Source of the DNA: Fasciolopsis buskii | Taxonomy: Eukaryota > Platyhelminthes > Trematoda > Plagiorchiida > Fasciolidae | Length of the DNA stretch: 64,000 nt | Direction: 5' to 3' | Assembly (NCBI GenBank): GCA_008360955.1 | Contig: LUCM01008411.1 | Coordinates: forward strand, 62,001-126,000 | Shown here: piece after piece, positions 33,951 to 45,593 of the stretch | Numbering within the stretch: the stretch's first letter is position 1 | Layout of the letters: each line of letters opens with the position of its first letter | Translations under genes and position numbers: made by a program | The notes under the pieces: generated by a model | Database searches by the model: none | What the model was told of the DNA's origin: nothing | What the model saw: the letters and a program-made list of their open reading frames with translations, nothing else

Positions 33951-36771
33951 GTGTGCTCTTTTTCTTCGTCCAAATGATTGTTCTTTTACTCAGTTTCCTC
34001 GGTTTTTTTTGTCCACCAAAATGTTGTTTTTCCCAGCAAACGTGTTCGATACGTGAGGTCATCTGAGCATTTATTTTCGTGCATAAATCCCGTCGTTTTT
34101 GGCCGACTCAAATATTCTCTTACAAGGTTATATTTGCTTACTTTAAAAAAATCTCATCCTAAACCTGCCTTGCCAAACGTTACCCGTGGTGGCCAAAACG
34201 ATAAATTACAAAATCTGCCGACAACGTCCAGTTATTAGCATTTTTGACATTCACAGCAAGAACAACTCAGGCACATGCGTTTCCTATCGCACTTTATGTC
34301 ATTCAGCAGGGGGGCCACATGAACTTGTGTCCGGACTGTGTAATAGAAATCACACTAACGTCACAAGTTGGTATGAAATGTTCATCTCATCCAGGAATTA
34401 TATCTTAGTGTGCAACCGTAAAAGTACTTCTCGCTTACCCCCTATTCTGCTCTTTTGCACGGTTTGGTGATGGCTGGATTGTACCTTTTTGTCGAGTTCA
34501 TATATTCAGTAGCACAATCACAAGTCCTAGGAAGTCATTGATCCACTTCGCATAACTTCTGTTCATTCTTTTTATCCTACCTAGTATTTCGCTTGATTCC
34601 CGTTCACTAATTTCACACTTGTTTTTTCCCGACGTGGTCAAGACGGTCGGTAAACGATCTATGTGTCTCCTAAACCCCAAGTGTTGTGGATCCGTGTTTG
34701 TGTAATTGGAGGCACATATTCAGTCGGAAATTATTGTCATCCTGCTTGTCATCGAGCGAAATACATATCATGATATTTAAGGACCAAACTACAATTTGTG
34801 GAACCTTTGTCGTTTGTTTTTTTTTAATTCCTTGTCATCCACGAGTTTGTGATCCTGCAAGTTCGATGTCGATGAGCAACACAAATCACACATTCGTTTG
34901 CCTGTCGGAAGTTTCAGTCCACACACGATTAGAAATCGGTTCTAAATTCAGAACTAGAAATGTGATTAATCTGTTTCTATGACCTCTGGTAGTCGACCAA
35001 CGGTAGCTTTTTCTACCGAGATCAATCAGCCCGCCTCTGACTTTTCTATTCTTCTTAGGGCGCGCCGATCACGGGGGCCCTGTCTGACGAATTCCCGGGG
35101 AACGACTAAACACTTAAAAATAAACCACGATTTATTGCCCACGATCCCGTAATTTATCCTAAACGCCATTAAGCAGTTGAATTCCGGTTTGAAAATCGCA
35201 TTGCACAATCTTTTCGTGCGTCTCCTTCATTGCTGTCTGTTGTCACTTATTTTACTCTCTTTTCTCTGTTATTCACTTTTTGTCATATTATAACTATCTG
35301 GTTGATAGCATCATGGATTTACTTTAAGAGTGTTTTTCAGTAATGTGTGAGTCAACAATAGTGTTCACTCTGGTAGCTTAGGGGCACCAAGTCCCGTGTT
35401 GTACCGTTTATCATTAGTTTCATTATTAATCACGGAATTAGACCAATGCTCATTCGTCACCTATTCTTCCGTGATTTAACAAGGGTTCTGCTCAATTCAT
35501 TGTGAGCGTTTCTGGACGATTACATCCATATCAATCCCAACTGAGAATTTATTGGGAATAGTATCGGATAATGTGCGTGAGTGTGCAAAATACTAGAATC
35601 ACCTCATTTAGAAAGGCCAGCACATCCCACATGTCGATTTATGTTGGTGAAGTCGTAAAGCGATGAAAGTATCCGGTAACGTTTATAGCCAGTCCATGAG
35701 GAATACGTGAAATTGTTTCACAGCGCCCGAGCTGGGACGTGAACCCAGGACGAACGACCATGAGTCAAACACCTTAGCCATTGCGCTACTGGGCATAGAT
35801 GAATTTGAATATAAAAAACTGATGACTTTATGCAGTTGTTTCGATAAACTCACGTCTGGTGATGTCATAATCACTAACCACGAGGGATTCTTCCTCTTCT
35901 TTGTTCGGAATCTCATTCGGTTAGCGATTTGTGCAAGCGCCACTTAATCCTGCTCATTCGACATAGTGTAGTGCTCACGTATGTCACGTAGTCGTACCTT
36001 TGCTCTACAGATTGATTATCTATCTGGCGTAAGGTTTTTCGTTGAATCGTTTGTAACCGATTTATTTTACGTGTTAGGCAGACTTAATGGTGTGTTTTCA
36101 ACGGGTCACACTAGTTTGTACTTCTCGAGTTCGCTCTTTCGTGTAAGTATTCGTCATAATCTAACGGCTCCACTAGTCGTGGTAACTTCCAGTCGTATTC
36201 GTCCGCCACCGACTGTCGTCTATAAGTTAATAGAACGGTAATTTATGGCAGTTCCTGTGCGCTGCACTTTCTTCATCCGCGTTACGCGTAATTTTGAACC
36301 GGTCAGCTTCGTTTAGCGGTCTAGGGCTCAGCGCTTTTTTTCGTCAATTGCGCTGAGAGTCGCATTAATTGTTTTGTCATGAATCAAAAAGTGTGATATT
36401 TATATTGAAGACTCTACCATTGATTTAGGTTTGCTGAAACTCAGCATCTAATGTCCCATTCTGTCATCGTTTGGCATAGATCTTCCTGATTCAGTCACAT
36501 ACAGCTAGACTAAAATAGTAAATTTGGGTACTCCTTTAGGCGGCTCGATCGATTTACGGATTGCAGCGACTTACAGGTTGTATGTACTACCGACTGTTGT
36601 TGACTTTAAACGAACAAATCGCGGCGCATTTGAGACATCATTTAGCAGTCACTAAATTTTTACTGTCAAAGAATTTTCCCACTCGAATGAAACTAAACTA
36701 ATCAATACGCTTTTCAGCTGTGCCGAACTCTGGATGGCCTTTTTCCCTAACCTTTGATCATAACTTTTCAG
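33951..36771. other. Intron between cassettes 11 and 12
   Basis: 34290-34410 reads CHSAGGPHELVSGLC then NRNHTNVTSWYEMFIS, a possible relic of a fused cassette without donor. The tRNA-like sequence is at 35722-35800. No intact exon. Confidence 0.4.
35722..35800 (-). repeat. tRNA-like sequence, possible SINE head
   Basis: On the minus strand an A-box-like TAGCGCAATGG and a B-box-like GGGTTCACGTCCC sit at tRNA spacing, and CTGGG/CCCAG forms a perfect 5-bp T stem with a 7-nt loop. The acceptor stem pairs only 4 of 7 (GCCC/GGGC) and I cannot fold a 5-bp anticodon stem. More likely a tRNA-derived SINE or tRNA pseudogene than a working tRNA. Confidence 0.45.
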
Positions 36772-37006
36772 TGCATGTCAACGGGAATCACACGATCCCA
36801 ATGCAAGTCGCGTTGGTATGTTCTGGTAGGTAAAAAATTCTCGCCGGGCTTCCATCGTTTCTTGAACACTATCGTATTTTCCTAGTTCGTCTGATGTTCT
36901 TTGGCGTAGCGCTTTCGTAGACCAGAGACCTTTGCATTCTCTGCCCTATTCTGCTGCTCTAGTCAGTCTGAACGCGGATTCCCCCAACACTGGAGGCGAT
37001 TTTAAG
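36772..37006 (+). CDS. Cassette 12: A + B exons, B lacking the second Trp
   Basis: A 36772-36825 (acttttcag to TG|gtaggt), 54 nt: ACQRESHDPNASRVGMFC, with 15 residues between cysteines. B 36886-37006 (ttcctag to AAG|gttagc), 121 nt: SSDVLWRSA, then PYSAALVSL where other copies have W, and GGDFK. Intron 60 bp. All junctions and the frame are intact, so the missing Trp is variation and not decay. Confidence 0.84.
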
Positions 37007-37516
37007 GTTAGCTTAATCTAAGTGCATTTTGTGTAACGTTTGTTCGTGGGTTGATAATATTTTATCCTCGCTAATGGCCATTTCGATTAAATAGTCGACT
37101 TTCTTGCAACATTTAATTCAGTCTATCAGTTGCATTAATCTCCCTCCTTTGTGAGCTAAAGAAGTAGTTTATGCTATCTGAAGGCTCCTTATTCGGATCT
37201 AGGCTGACTTTTATACCTAATTTCGACTGATCGACTATTTACAACAAACTTATTCAACGGGTTATGGTATTTCGTCGTACTGTTGCCCTCGTCTCATTAA
37301 ATCTACGAACCCGCTATACTGGTTTGCTCTGGGTCAATTCTAATTCACTTCTCCGCCTCTACACACACACCATCAAACTGAAGCGCAACATCACGTCGTC
37401 ACTCGTTTTGCTGTCCTTGTTCCTGTTCTTGTATCTTCGGTTTTAAACTTTTGATCTGCCAAGTTTTCGGATTTGAGTAAAATTATTTATCACACGCCTC
37501 CTACGACTTGTCCTAG

Positions 37517-37732
37517 ATCTTGTCGAAGTGACATCGATGTTAAAACCGGACAACCATCAATGATCTGGTAGGTGTTCTCGCTCATTGTATCCACAATTCT
37601 GCTTAACCCAGTACAAATGATCCGTTATGGAAAAGCGATAAAATGCCTGATCCTCATCAGACCGGAGCTGACCGCTGGACTACGATATTTGTTCCTTTGC
37701 CGGGAGACAAGCCCTTGATAAGTGATTTCAAG
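37517..37732 (+). CDS. Cassette 13: A + B exons
   Basis: A 37517-37567 (tgtcctag to TG|gtaggt), 51 nt: SCRSDIDVKTGQPSMIC. B 37612-37732 (taacccag to AAG|gtatcg), 121 nt: TNDPLWKSD, DRWTTIFVPL, LISDFK. Intron 44 bp. Only 511 bp after cassette 12. Confidence 0.88.
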
Positions 37733-37845
37733 GTATCGGTTTAATCGCCACTCGTACATCATTTCTCACGCTCATCTCGTATGTCATAAAAGTCATATTC
37801 ATTAAGTGTTCACCTCTGCTTGTTGGTACGGCAATTCGGTTTTAG

Positions 37846-37989
37846 CGTGCTTGGGCTGTTTCACCACTGGACTTTGAAAGTGCATCGCATAATATGCTCT
37901 GGAGGTGTAGTCTTTGGTAGACTCTCACTTCGGAAATTGGAATGGGTCAACTCTCCTTTGTCATCAAGCCGAAGGGAGAACAGATTAAG
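37846..37989 (+). pseudogene. Decayed fused A+B cassette
   Basis: Starts after an intact acceptor (cggttttag) and ends at ATTAAG|gtcgga. Inside, one frame reads SHNMLWRCSLW, matching HNRELWSS of cassette 4, then a TAG, then LSFVIKPKG and EQIK before the donor. Ser stands where the second A-part Cys is expected, and the first Cys is only in another frame. The total of 144 nt is shorter than the live fused exons (166 nt). Lies between live cassettes 13 and 14. Confidence 0.45.
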
Positions 37990-38235
37990 GTCGGACTAGG
38001 TAACGTAACTTTGTTTTACTTTGCTAGTTTCTTATAGCTGAATAATCTCTTTAGTTTTCCTGTCGTGCTTCCCATCGTTGCACAACTTCAGGTCTTATCG
38101 CAAGCTGCACTCTTTGTGACCTTTTCTTACAACTGTCTTTTCAGATTACCTTTCTTGTTTATGTTCTTGCAATTTCTAGTTCGATTCCCGTTAGTGCCCA
38201 TTATGCATCGAATATTCTCTATATCTCTCCCTCAG

Positions 38236-38438
38236 TTCTTGCAAAGAGGTATCACGGGGCTCTTCAGGAGGTTCTTCCATTCTCTGGTAGGCAGCTTTTG
38301 TGTTGTGTTTATTGACACTCATGCTTCAGCGATAATGACGGTTTGTGGACATCGAGTACGACGAGGGATCTCTCCGACGGTTGGCGTACTGTTTTAGTCG
38401 ACATAGCCACCAAGGCCACGGCATCATCAGATTACAAG
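38236..38438 (+). CDS. Cassette 14: A + B exons
   Basis: A 38236-38286 (ctccctcag to TG|gtaggc), 51 nt: SCKEVSRGSSGGSSILC. B 38330-38438 (tgcttcag to AAG|gtgatt), 109 nt: DNDGLWTSS, DGWRTVLVDI, SSDYK. Intron 43 bp. Founder-like member of a trio with cassettes 15 and 16, all with C-K-x-V-S-R-G in A and 109-nt B exons. Confidence 0.9.
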
Positions 38439-38871
38439 GTGATTTTTTTCTCTCAGTGCATCATTTGCGATTGTTTTGGACATTTATCCGTAATCTTGGA
38501 TGGGGAATTCGCTATCGCCCCCTACGTCTGACTTCATCGAAATGGCAGCTGTTGGCTCTTTCTTAATGCAATAGGCCCTTGATGCAATGGAATGTGCCTT
38601 TTTCATTCCACTAAAGGCTTATTTGATAGATTTGTCCGTTTTTTGAAAAGTCCTTCAAAGTAGAAGTGCTGCATACCTTACTAGAATCGGCTTATTTCAA
38701 GTAGGTTCCCTCTCCTCGGTTGTTTAGGTACGTCGTTTTGTAAGCCGCACCGCTTCCAGTCTGTTCCGTCCTTCAAACGTTTCACTCCAAATCCTTCTAT
38801 TCTTCTCTTCCATTGTTGACTTTACCCATGTTTTCTTCTGCTCATCGATTTGTTTCGACTCATTCTGACAG

Positions 38872-39073
38872 CACGTGCAAGCAAGTATCAAGAGGCCCCT
38901 CTGGAGGCACCTCGACTATCTGGTAGGTGTTTTGTGCTCGACGTTCCTAACTTATAAAACACAGTGATAATGATGGCCTGTGGACATCCGACATCACGAA
39001 GGACCAGTCAGTTAGTTGGCACACGGTTCTTATCGACCTGTCCATCGTGAATTCAGCATCGTCAGATTACAAG
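38872..39073 (+). CDS. Cassette 15: A + B exons
   Basis: A 38872-38922 (ctgacag to TG|gtaggt), 51 nt: TCKQVSRGPSGGTSTIC. B 38965-39073 (aaacacag to AAG|gtgatt), 109 nt: DNDGLWTSD, SWHTVLIDL, SSDYK. Intron 42 bp. 433 bp after cassette 14, and clearly its duplicate. Confidence 0.91.
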
Positions 39074-39531
39074 GTGATTTTCTTCAGTTAGTTATTTAAC
39101 ATCCTGATTTGGCATGAATTCCGTCTTGGTCCCTCGTCCTTCACTGACCGTTTAAAATACTTGAACGTCTTTTTCATTTGATTAACTAAACTTATTGAGA
39201 TAGTAACACAAGTGGTTTGTCTTTCAAAGCCTAAATTTTCGTTCATCCTCTCGTGGCAAATAAGCGTGATGATGCTCAGAAGAATAAGGCATAGGTAGCT
39301 TGGGGTTCAGATATCTGCTGGCCATTTGGTTCTCGGTTTTTTAGAGTAACAAAATACTCGGTAGTTTTCAAATTTTCAGATCAACTTTGCTGGTCGCTTG
39401 AGAATAGACCGGTAACATTCCTTCTTCCTCTCCGTATCTTCTTTACTTTCATTTCTCGGTCCTTCTGTTTTTGTTACATCGATCCTTTCAATAATAGTCT
39501 ACTAACTGATCAAATTGATTTATGCTCTTAG

Positions 39532-39734
39532 TTCATGCAAGCAAGTATCTCGTGGTCCAGCCACCAGAAGGACCTCAGTTTTATGGTATGCTCCCACGTG
39601 ATTATCTAACCACATGCATATCCAGTGACAACGAGGAATTGTGGACATTCGATCCCGCAGGTTCTCTCTCTACTAACTGGCGTACGGTATTCGTAGACTT
39701 GATTTCTGTGGACGGCGTGGCCTCTGATTACAAG
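39532..39734 (+). CDS. Cassette 16: A + B exons
   Basis: A 39532-39585 (gctcttag to TG|gtatgc), 54 nt: SCKQVSRGPATRRTSVLC. B 39626-39734 (atatccag to AAG|gtgatt), 109 nt: DNEELWTFD, NWRTVFVDL, ASDYK. Intron 40 bp, among the shortest here. Third member of the C-K-x-V-S-R-G trio. Confidence 0.91.
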
Positions 39735-40320
39735 GTGATTCTAAAACATTCCTATCCGGTCGATTTTTCTTATCCACCAGAGTTTTTCCTAAAACATCCG
39801 CTCTGAGTCCGGAGGCTTTAATCTAAGGTTTGCACATAAAGGTCATTCGAAGTCGCTATTCAGTCAGTGACTCGTCGTTATCTGCCTTCCGGATACTTCG
39901 TTTTGTCGGTACTCAGAATTGACAAGTTGTTATCCTCTTCTTTTTCATAGGACATTGTTAAATTTAATACAAGTAGATTTCGATGTTATAGAATTGATTG
40001 TGATGTTTGCAGTGAGAATACAAGAAATCTTCAGTGATTGGAAATTTCTGAATAATATTACTATCCGTTGATTTCTTTTAAACCACAAAGGCCATTGGTC
40101 GAAAAGTCATCTGGAGCAGCTGTTGTCGGTAGTCGTCTTCACTTATGTTCCTACGGCTTGCCTTGTCAACACAATAACTTTTCCCTCTATTTGTGCAAGC
40201 AGACTGGCTGTGTACAGCCAGGCCAAATCCAGTTTGAAGTATTATTGGGTTCTATTCCGTTTAGGGAAGTAGTAAGAGCGTATGAGGAATTGAGGCCATA
40301 TAACTCTCAGTGTCATTACA

Positions 40321-40374
40321 TTATATATACATATATATATATATATATACATATATATATGCATATATATATGC

Positions 40375-40428
<54 letters not shown>
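40321..40428. repeat. Long (AT)n tract with AC/GC interruptions
   Basis: About 108 bp of AT dinucleotides with periodic tacat and tgcat interruptions. Open frames across it on both strands are repeat translation (Y-I-Y-I), not genes. Follows cassette 16 by about 590 bp. Confidence 0.92.
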
Positions 40429-41346
40429 GTCATGTTCCATTGAATCATGGTTAGGGAGCGAAAAATGATCATTTTCATGGTCGTTAAGCTTCGCGTTTGG
40501 GTCGCAAACGCTTCATCATTAATCGAGGTGGCATCACCAGTGCGTAGGCACACTTAACTGTAGTCTCTGCTTAGGATTGTAATCCGTAAAATTTTATTCT
40601 CTTTGTTTCGCTTCTTATGTTACTTGAGCCACTTGCTCCTCACTAGGCTGTACATGTGATCCAGTTCTCTATTTTACTGGTCGAGGTGTTTGAAGGATTC
40701 TCGACTCCCAAAAGCTCCCTCGGTTTTTTCTCATTTCGTCTCGATACTTGTTCAGCCGGCTCTGAGTATACGTCTACTATGGTCTCTCATTATGATCCAC
40801 GCTTCTGGACGGTCAATCAGAGGTCTGTGGCTTACATCTCTTCATAAAATGTTTCTTCGTTAAAAGTTCATGTGCCGATCGAAGCTTGTTGGCTTGTTGA
40901 AGAACTTCCAACACTGTAGTCATTTTCCCGTACTTGTTAACTCCTCACCTCGGCGTCATCGGTTACTCATCAGGATCAATGGTTTGTCAATGAACGTGAT
41001 ACTGTTTGAACTCTCAAACAGAATCTTTCGCCCGGTAGGACGATTTGAAAGTTTCATGACCTATTATGATAGATGTCCCCGTTTTGAATGGTGAATTCTG
41101 TTGTGTGAACGAAGCTGCTTTAAGCTTTGCACAGCTTGGTTGGTTTACAAGAAAAACAGGCCATGTTCAATTTTCACGCCAAATGCATCTTTCTGCGACG
41201 AGGTGGTTGAAATGGAACAATTTTTTGTCTTCTCACCAATCGTTCCACTTCTCCTCATAGAAGCTCTACGTCCAATTTTCACAGATGCGTTCACCCTTTG
41301 ACATATTTAGTCGGCCTCGAGTCGTTATAGGTTATCCAAACGACAG

Positions 41347-41458
41347 TGAAAACGGTTGTTTTTCATCGTTGGCCCATGCCACTTCCCATGCTAGTCCGGA
41401 ATCCAATCAAAATTGGTCAGAATTATGTCCAAACTACTCGGAAATTCCAATCGAATAA
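41347..41458 (+). pseudogene. Decayed B exon
   Basis: Acceptor aaacgacag is intact and the frame enters with 1 nt: ENGCFSSLA, then SNQNWSELC, then a TAA after 36 codons. E-N-x-x-[L/W]-S-S and the later N-W fit a B exon such as cassette 23 (ENEPLW), but the first Trp is Phe and there is no D-Y-K or donor. Confidence 0.45.
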
Positions 41459-44400
41459 CTTATCCAGTTATCGTTCCCTTGGTGTGCGGGCCAATTTAAG
41501 TGGCCTGTGCGTGTGATGCCTCATCGCGCCAATTGTCTGCGCTTCATGCACCAACAGGACGGCAGACTGGCCAAAAGTTTTTGAAAACAGACATCTTTTC
41601 TATCCATTTCCGAATATTTTGCACAAAAGTCCAAATGGTTTTCTCACAGTTCCTAAATACCGAGAACGTGGTGCAGGTTCGAACAGTTTTCTCATTGTCT
41701 AACTGGAGCACAGCACAGCACATTCGTGTATGACAAGTACTCTTTGGCATTCTCTAAATTCATGTTATGTTTTGTGTGTGACTTGAATTCGTTTCAGCCG
41801 ATCGCCAGTAATCCTCGCCGAATACGTCGTGGCACCGGCAGGTTCCAGCATAAAAATGGATAACTGGAGTGATTGAAGATTTTCCATGGAAAATGCTACT
41901 GCATGTTTTCGTGTCACAACACGACCTCGATGCACGTGTGCGCATTTGGATAATGGAAGGCGTAGTGTATGTATCCAGCTCTGCTTTAGATCGATCGAGA
42001 AAAGCCCAACAAAATTTTGCATTTATAACTTTCGAGTACACACCCGTCCGAAACGGGAACAGTCGTAGTCGTCTTTAGAGAACCCATTCCAGTTGCATCG
42101 TGAAATCAGAAACTTGGAGGTCCACATGAATTCGAATACTTGGTGCTACTGATTGTTCCCTTGGCTGGATGCCCGACATATCACGCCTTGTCACCACCGA
42201 TTCTCACCGAAAGTAATCAACACCGGATCACATAATTGCGGGTGGTCACATTTTTATCACTTTGAAGACCAGAATGTTTAAATTCTACAGTGGCCAGTCA
42301 CTTTGACGATTGACGGTCCTTCACTGTCATCTGGCTTGTCACCGTGCCTAACCTGTAGTGACTGTGCGACCTTGTTTGGCTCAGTGCCCCTCCTGTGCTG
42401 CTTTCTTGATACGTTGATGCCGACAAAGATACACACTCCCTGATCGGCTTCGTGTTAATGTTCGTCAGTTGACTAATTTGTGAAATAGAATCAATCTCCC
42501 TACGCCAATTGTAGGCTTTACTTACTACAGCCTGCACGCGAATGAGCTGTGGCCATTTCGACAAAACAAGAATGATTAAAATAGTTCGATTCGCTCTTGC
42601 AAACTAAAAGGTTTCTCCCCTGTGTCTGACAGTTAGTGTGCATTCGAGTAGACCGGACGAATCACCAAGGGTGAAACTCCTTTAGCTTCCATCGAATCTC
42701 AATTTGGCATCTCATGGTGCTTTAACTTTTGCATAATTTGTTTGCGGTAAAATATGTTTGGTTCTTATCAAAGTCCATTATGGATTGTTGAATACACATT
42801 AAATCTATTTTGTTGGTGAAATATTTGAAAAAGATTGGCTGACGTTTGCGTGTGATATCAATCACGGATTTGATTCGTCTGAGCAATCCTAATATGGGCC
42901 ACGTCTTCAACCTTCAATGACTTTGAAGTTTTCCAAGGAACAATTATATGGTCACTAATACTTCGTCGCTTTTATACCATTTTATTCATTCATCTCCGCT
43001 TTATTCATCTCTCTCTACTCGTTAATCGAAACTGAAAATCTAGCAGTGTAATAGTTGGTCGTTTGTCATATACTCTTCTCCTTTCGTTGTGCGAGATTTG
43101 ACTAATCCCCCAGACAACTCACGTTAGCGTCTGCGTGTTTTCCAACATGTAATATTATCACTCATCGACTACTTTTTATCGGTTCTTCGACGGACGTTTT
43201 GTATCAGTGTGCTTTGTTGGAAGCTGAACATTCTTTGTCATGAGAACCGTCATAAGCTCTGGTGACTGTCATTTGACTGTTTTTCCAAAGCGTTTCTGCT
43301 TCCCGATGTGCCATACCCTGCCTGAGCTCCTGAAAGCCTAACGTCCAAAGTGATTATACCACTTTCGGTCGCGAAGTGAATGCGAAAAGATCTCTCGTGG
43401 TCCATCAAACGTAAACACGGATACAATGCATGAACGAAATCTGGCTTTGCTGTAGTTGCACTGGATCTTCGGTCTAGATCGAGTTATCACCCATCTAATC
43501 AGTAATACTGAGTTTCTTCGAACCACATGAACCAAACTTTCTTGTGTAGTTTACATTTGCTAGAAATTCCGTGCATTCTCACGTTTCGCACTCTAGGCAT
43601 CTCGATGATCAAGTCCCACAACTTTTCGATAGTCCACTATGTTCCCTATTAAATTCACAGTATTTTGGTCCCGCAAATCCAATTTTATTACTGAATATTC
43701 CTAAAAGTATTCAATTTTCTTCTTCAATCTTTGCACATTTTACCAGTCTTCGCACCGTAAAGCCGTTCCCCCTTCCAGTATTCCTATCCGTGGACAAAAC
43801 TTGCACGCGAAAGATTCTCTGGTTTCCGTTACTCTTTAATAGCAAGCGTCACTTCATGGTTAGACTTGAAAGTAGGCCTCTATTCGAAAAGTTTGACGGC
43901 TTGTTGTGCGATGCTTGTCTACACTAATCTGAGTTTTTCAACATCCTCCATTGGATGCTGTAGCGCCGTGTCAGACCGATTCAAACAAACAATATATCCG
44001 AGGTACTTAGCCTGTCTGGTCAGAAGAAATGTATTCTCGAGTTGCTCTCCCCATTCGTTGACACCGACTTAGGCCCGTTTCGCATCAGCGACTAGTCAAA
44101 TAGGAAATTACTATTTTTGGCTAATGTCCACAGACCACAGTGTATTATTGGCTGGCATTCAAATTTTGACACATCGATCGAGTCTCGACCAATCCCGAAT
44201 CGGACTTGCTTTCGGTTGAAGCAGTCCGCTCCCACAGATAATTGGCGTGTGTTTTTCAATCCGCATGATTTGTCATCTTGTCGTACTCGGTTCCCACGAT
44301 GTTTAGTAATAAGTTTCCACTCTTGCTTTGCCTCGTCGGGTCGTAAGCTCAGATTGGTAAGATTAGCATCATTTTCAAAGCTAATTTGTAGGAAGTATTG

Positions 44401-44500
44401 TTGAAAGTCGTTTGTTTCGTTCACCGTACCCTGACGATTGGTTTGGTGTTCAACTCCTGATGGCTCACTTCGAGTATCTGATGCCTCCTGTGGGATCTCT

Positions 44501-44533
44501 GTGTGTGTGTGTGTGTGTGTGCGTGTGTGCGCG
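44501..44533. repeat. (GT)n microsatellite
   Basis: GT run ending in gcgtgtgtgcgcg. Confidence 0.9.
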
Positions 44534-45179
44534 TTTGTCCTTCCCCATCACTGGCGTATCGCAACAATTCAGAAATCAGTGCTGATATTAACCGGGAGTC
44601 AAATCAGATAACGCAGTGTTCACACATCTTTTGCTAAATACGACATCCAATCTCCTTAACATTTGAATGGCAAAGTGGTTAAGTTGAAGCTTTAGCTGTA
44701 CCTGTGAGTGATGCTGTTTGACTAGCAGAAACGTGCTTGCCAAGTGACAGAAAGATGGAGGGTGAGCGTGCTGACGTCATGGATAACAAAAAACTTAATG
44801 AATCAGGACAAGTTGCCAAGAGATGACTAAAGTCCTCCCATACTATAGATAACTGTAACCGAAATCCAGGTGACGCTCAGCCTTGTGAATCATTGTTACG
44901 CGATCATAATCAAATCCTTTTCACTCTTATCGGTATTTGTTTTCCTGTTTTTGTGCTAGTCTGTGCACATCTTTTATGCCACTAAAACCATAACAAGAGA
45001 CGAAAACAATGAGAGAGAAAGAGAAAAGGAAAAGAAACGTCGGTGTAAAACTCACCGGAAATGTCAGCTCCTTTACACCATCGACTCTCTCTTAGGGTCG
45101 TTGTTCTACTCTGTCGGCCAGTCCAGAGTGGACCTGTTTATCTGATAGCGCGACCAGCAAGACAGCAACGTTTTCCCAG

Positions 45180-45330
45180 ACGGGCCGGTATCCGTTTGAG
45201 CGGTTCATGTACATTTTCTGGAAGACCTTGTCAAGTCAGTGGAACCTGACAAGAGGCAATGACCGTATATTTTGGCGAGCCGCACTCTCCACGTCAGTGC
45301 CACCAGCGACTTTGTTTTTTAGAGAACGCT
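45180..45330 (+). pseudogene. Decayed A/B cassette
   Basis: After acceptor gttttcccag a short open segment ends ERFMYIF then TG followed by gaagac, so the A donor gt has become ga. About 30 bp later NDRIFWRAALS resembles a B start (N-x-x-x-W-R-S), but no second Trp or DYK end follows. Boundaries are approximate. Confidence 0.35.
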
Positions 45331-45452
45331 TGCCAGGCAAAAATTCACCGCACCCTGGACTTTGCCGCTGCATAACCGCGGTTCCTTTTTCAGCCACCCT
45401 AAGCTGCTTTGTTGACGTCTAACCGCCGGACTGGTAGCCGTCCCCTTATCAG

Positions 45453-45593
45453 CAATCTGGAGGTGCTCTCGGTGGCTTATCTCTCTGCCTTAGGTCCCGG
45501 CTTCGACTCAAATCCTCGGGACTCCCGTTGGACTACTCCCTATAACCGGTTGAAACATGAAAGTAGATTTCCTGGGCCACAACGTACTTTAAC
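45453..45593 (+). pseudogene. Decayed B exon
   Basis: Acceptor cccttatcag, then a C and NLEVLSVAY, DSNPRDSRWTTPYNRL and ESRF. N-x-x-x-L, R-W-T-T (as DRWTT in cassette 13) and the length fit a B exon; the first Trp is Ser and no AAG|gt donor is kept. An A-like stump ending GACTG|gtagcc lies 20 bp upstream and contains an in-frame TAA. Confidence 0.4.

Noticed and set aside
40068..40454. 128-codon plus-strand open frame
   Set aside because: Half of it translates the AT microsatellite; the rest has no known domain.
42092..42145. Possible A exon ending ATACTTG|gtgcta
   Set aside because: First Cys and the end are in different frames, and no B-like sequence follows.
44190..44290. DNWRVFFNPHDLSS, B-like
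   Set aside because: Lacks N-x-x-L-W, acceptor phase and D-Y-K donor; single motif match only.
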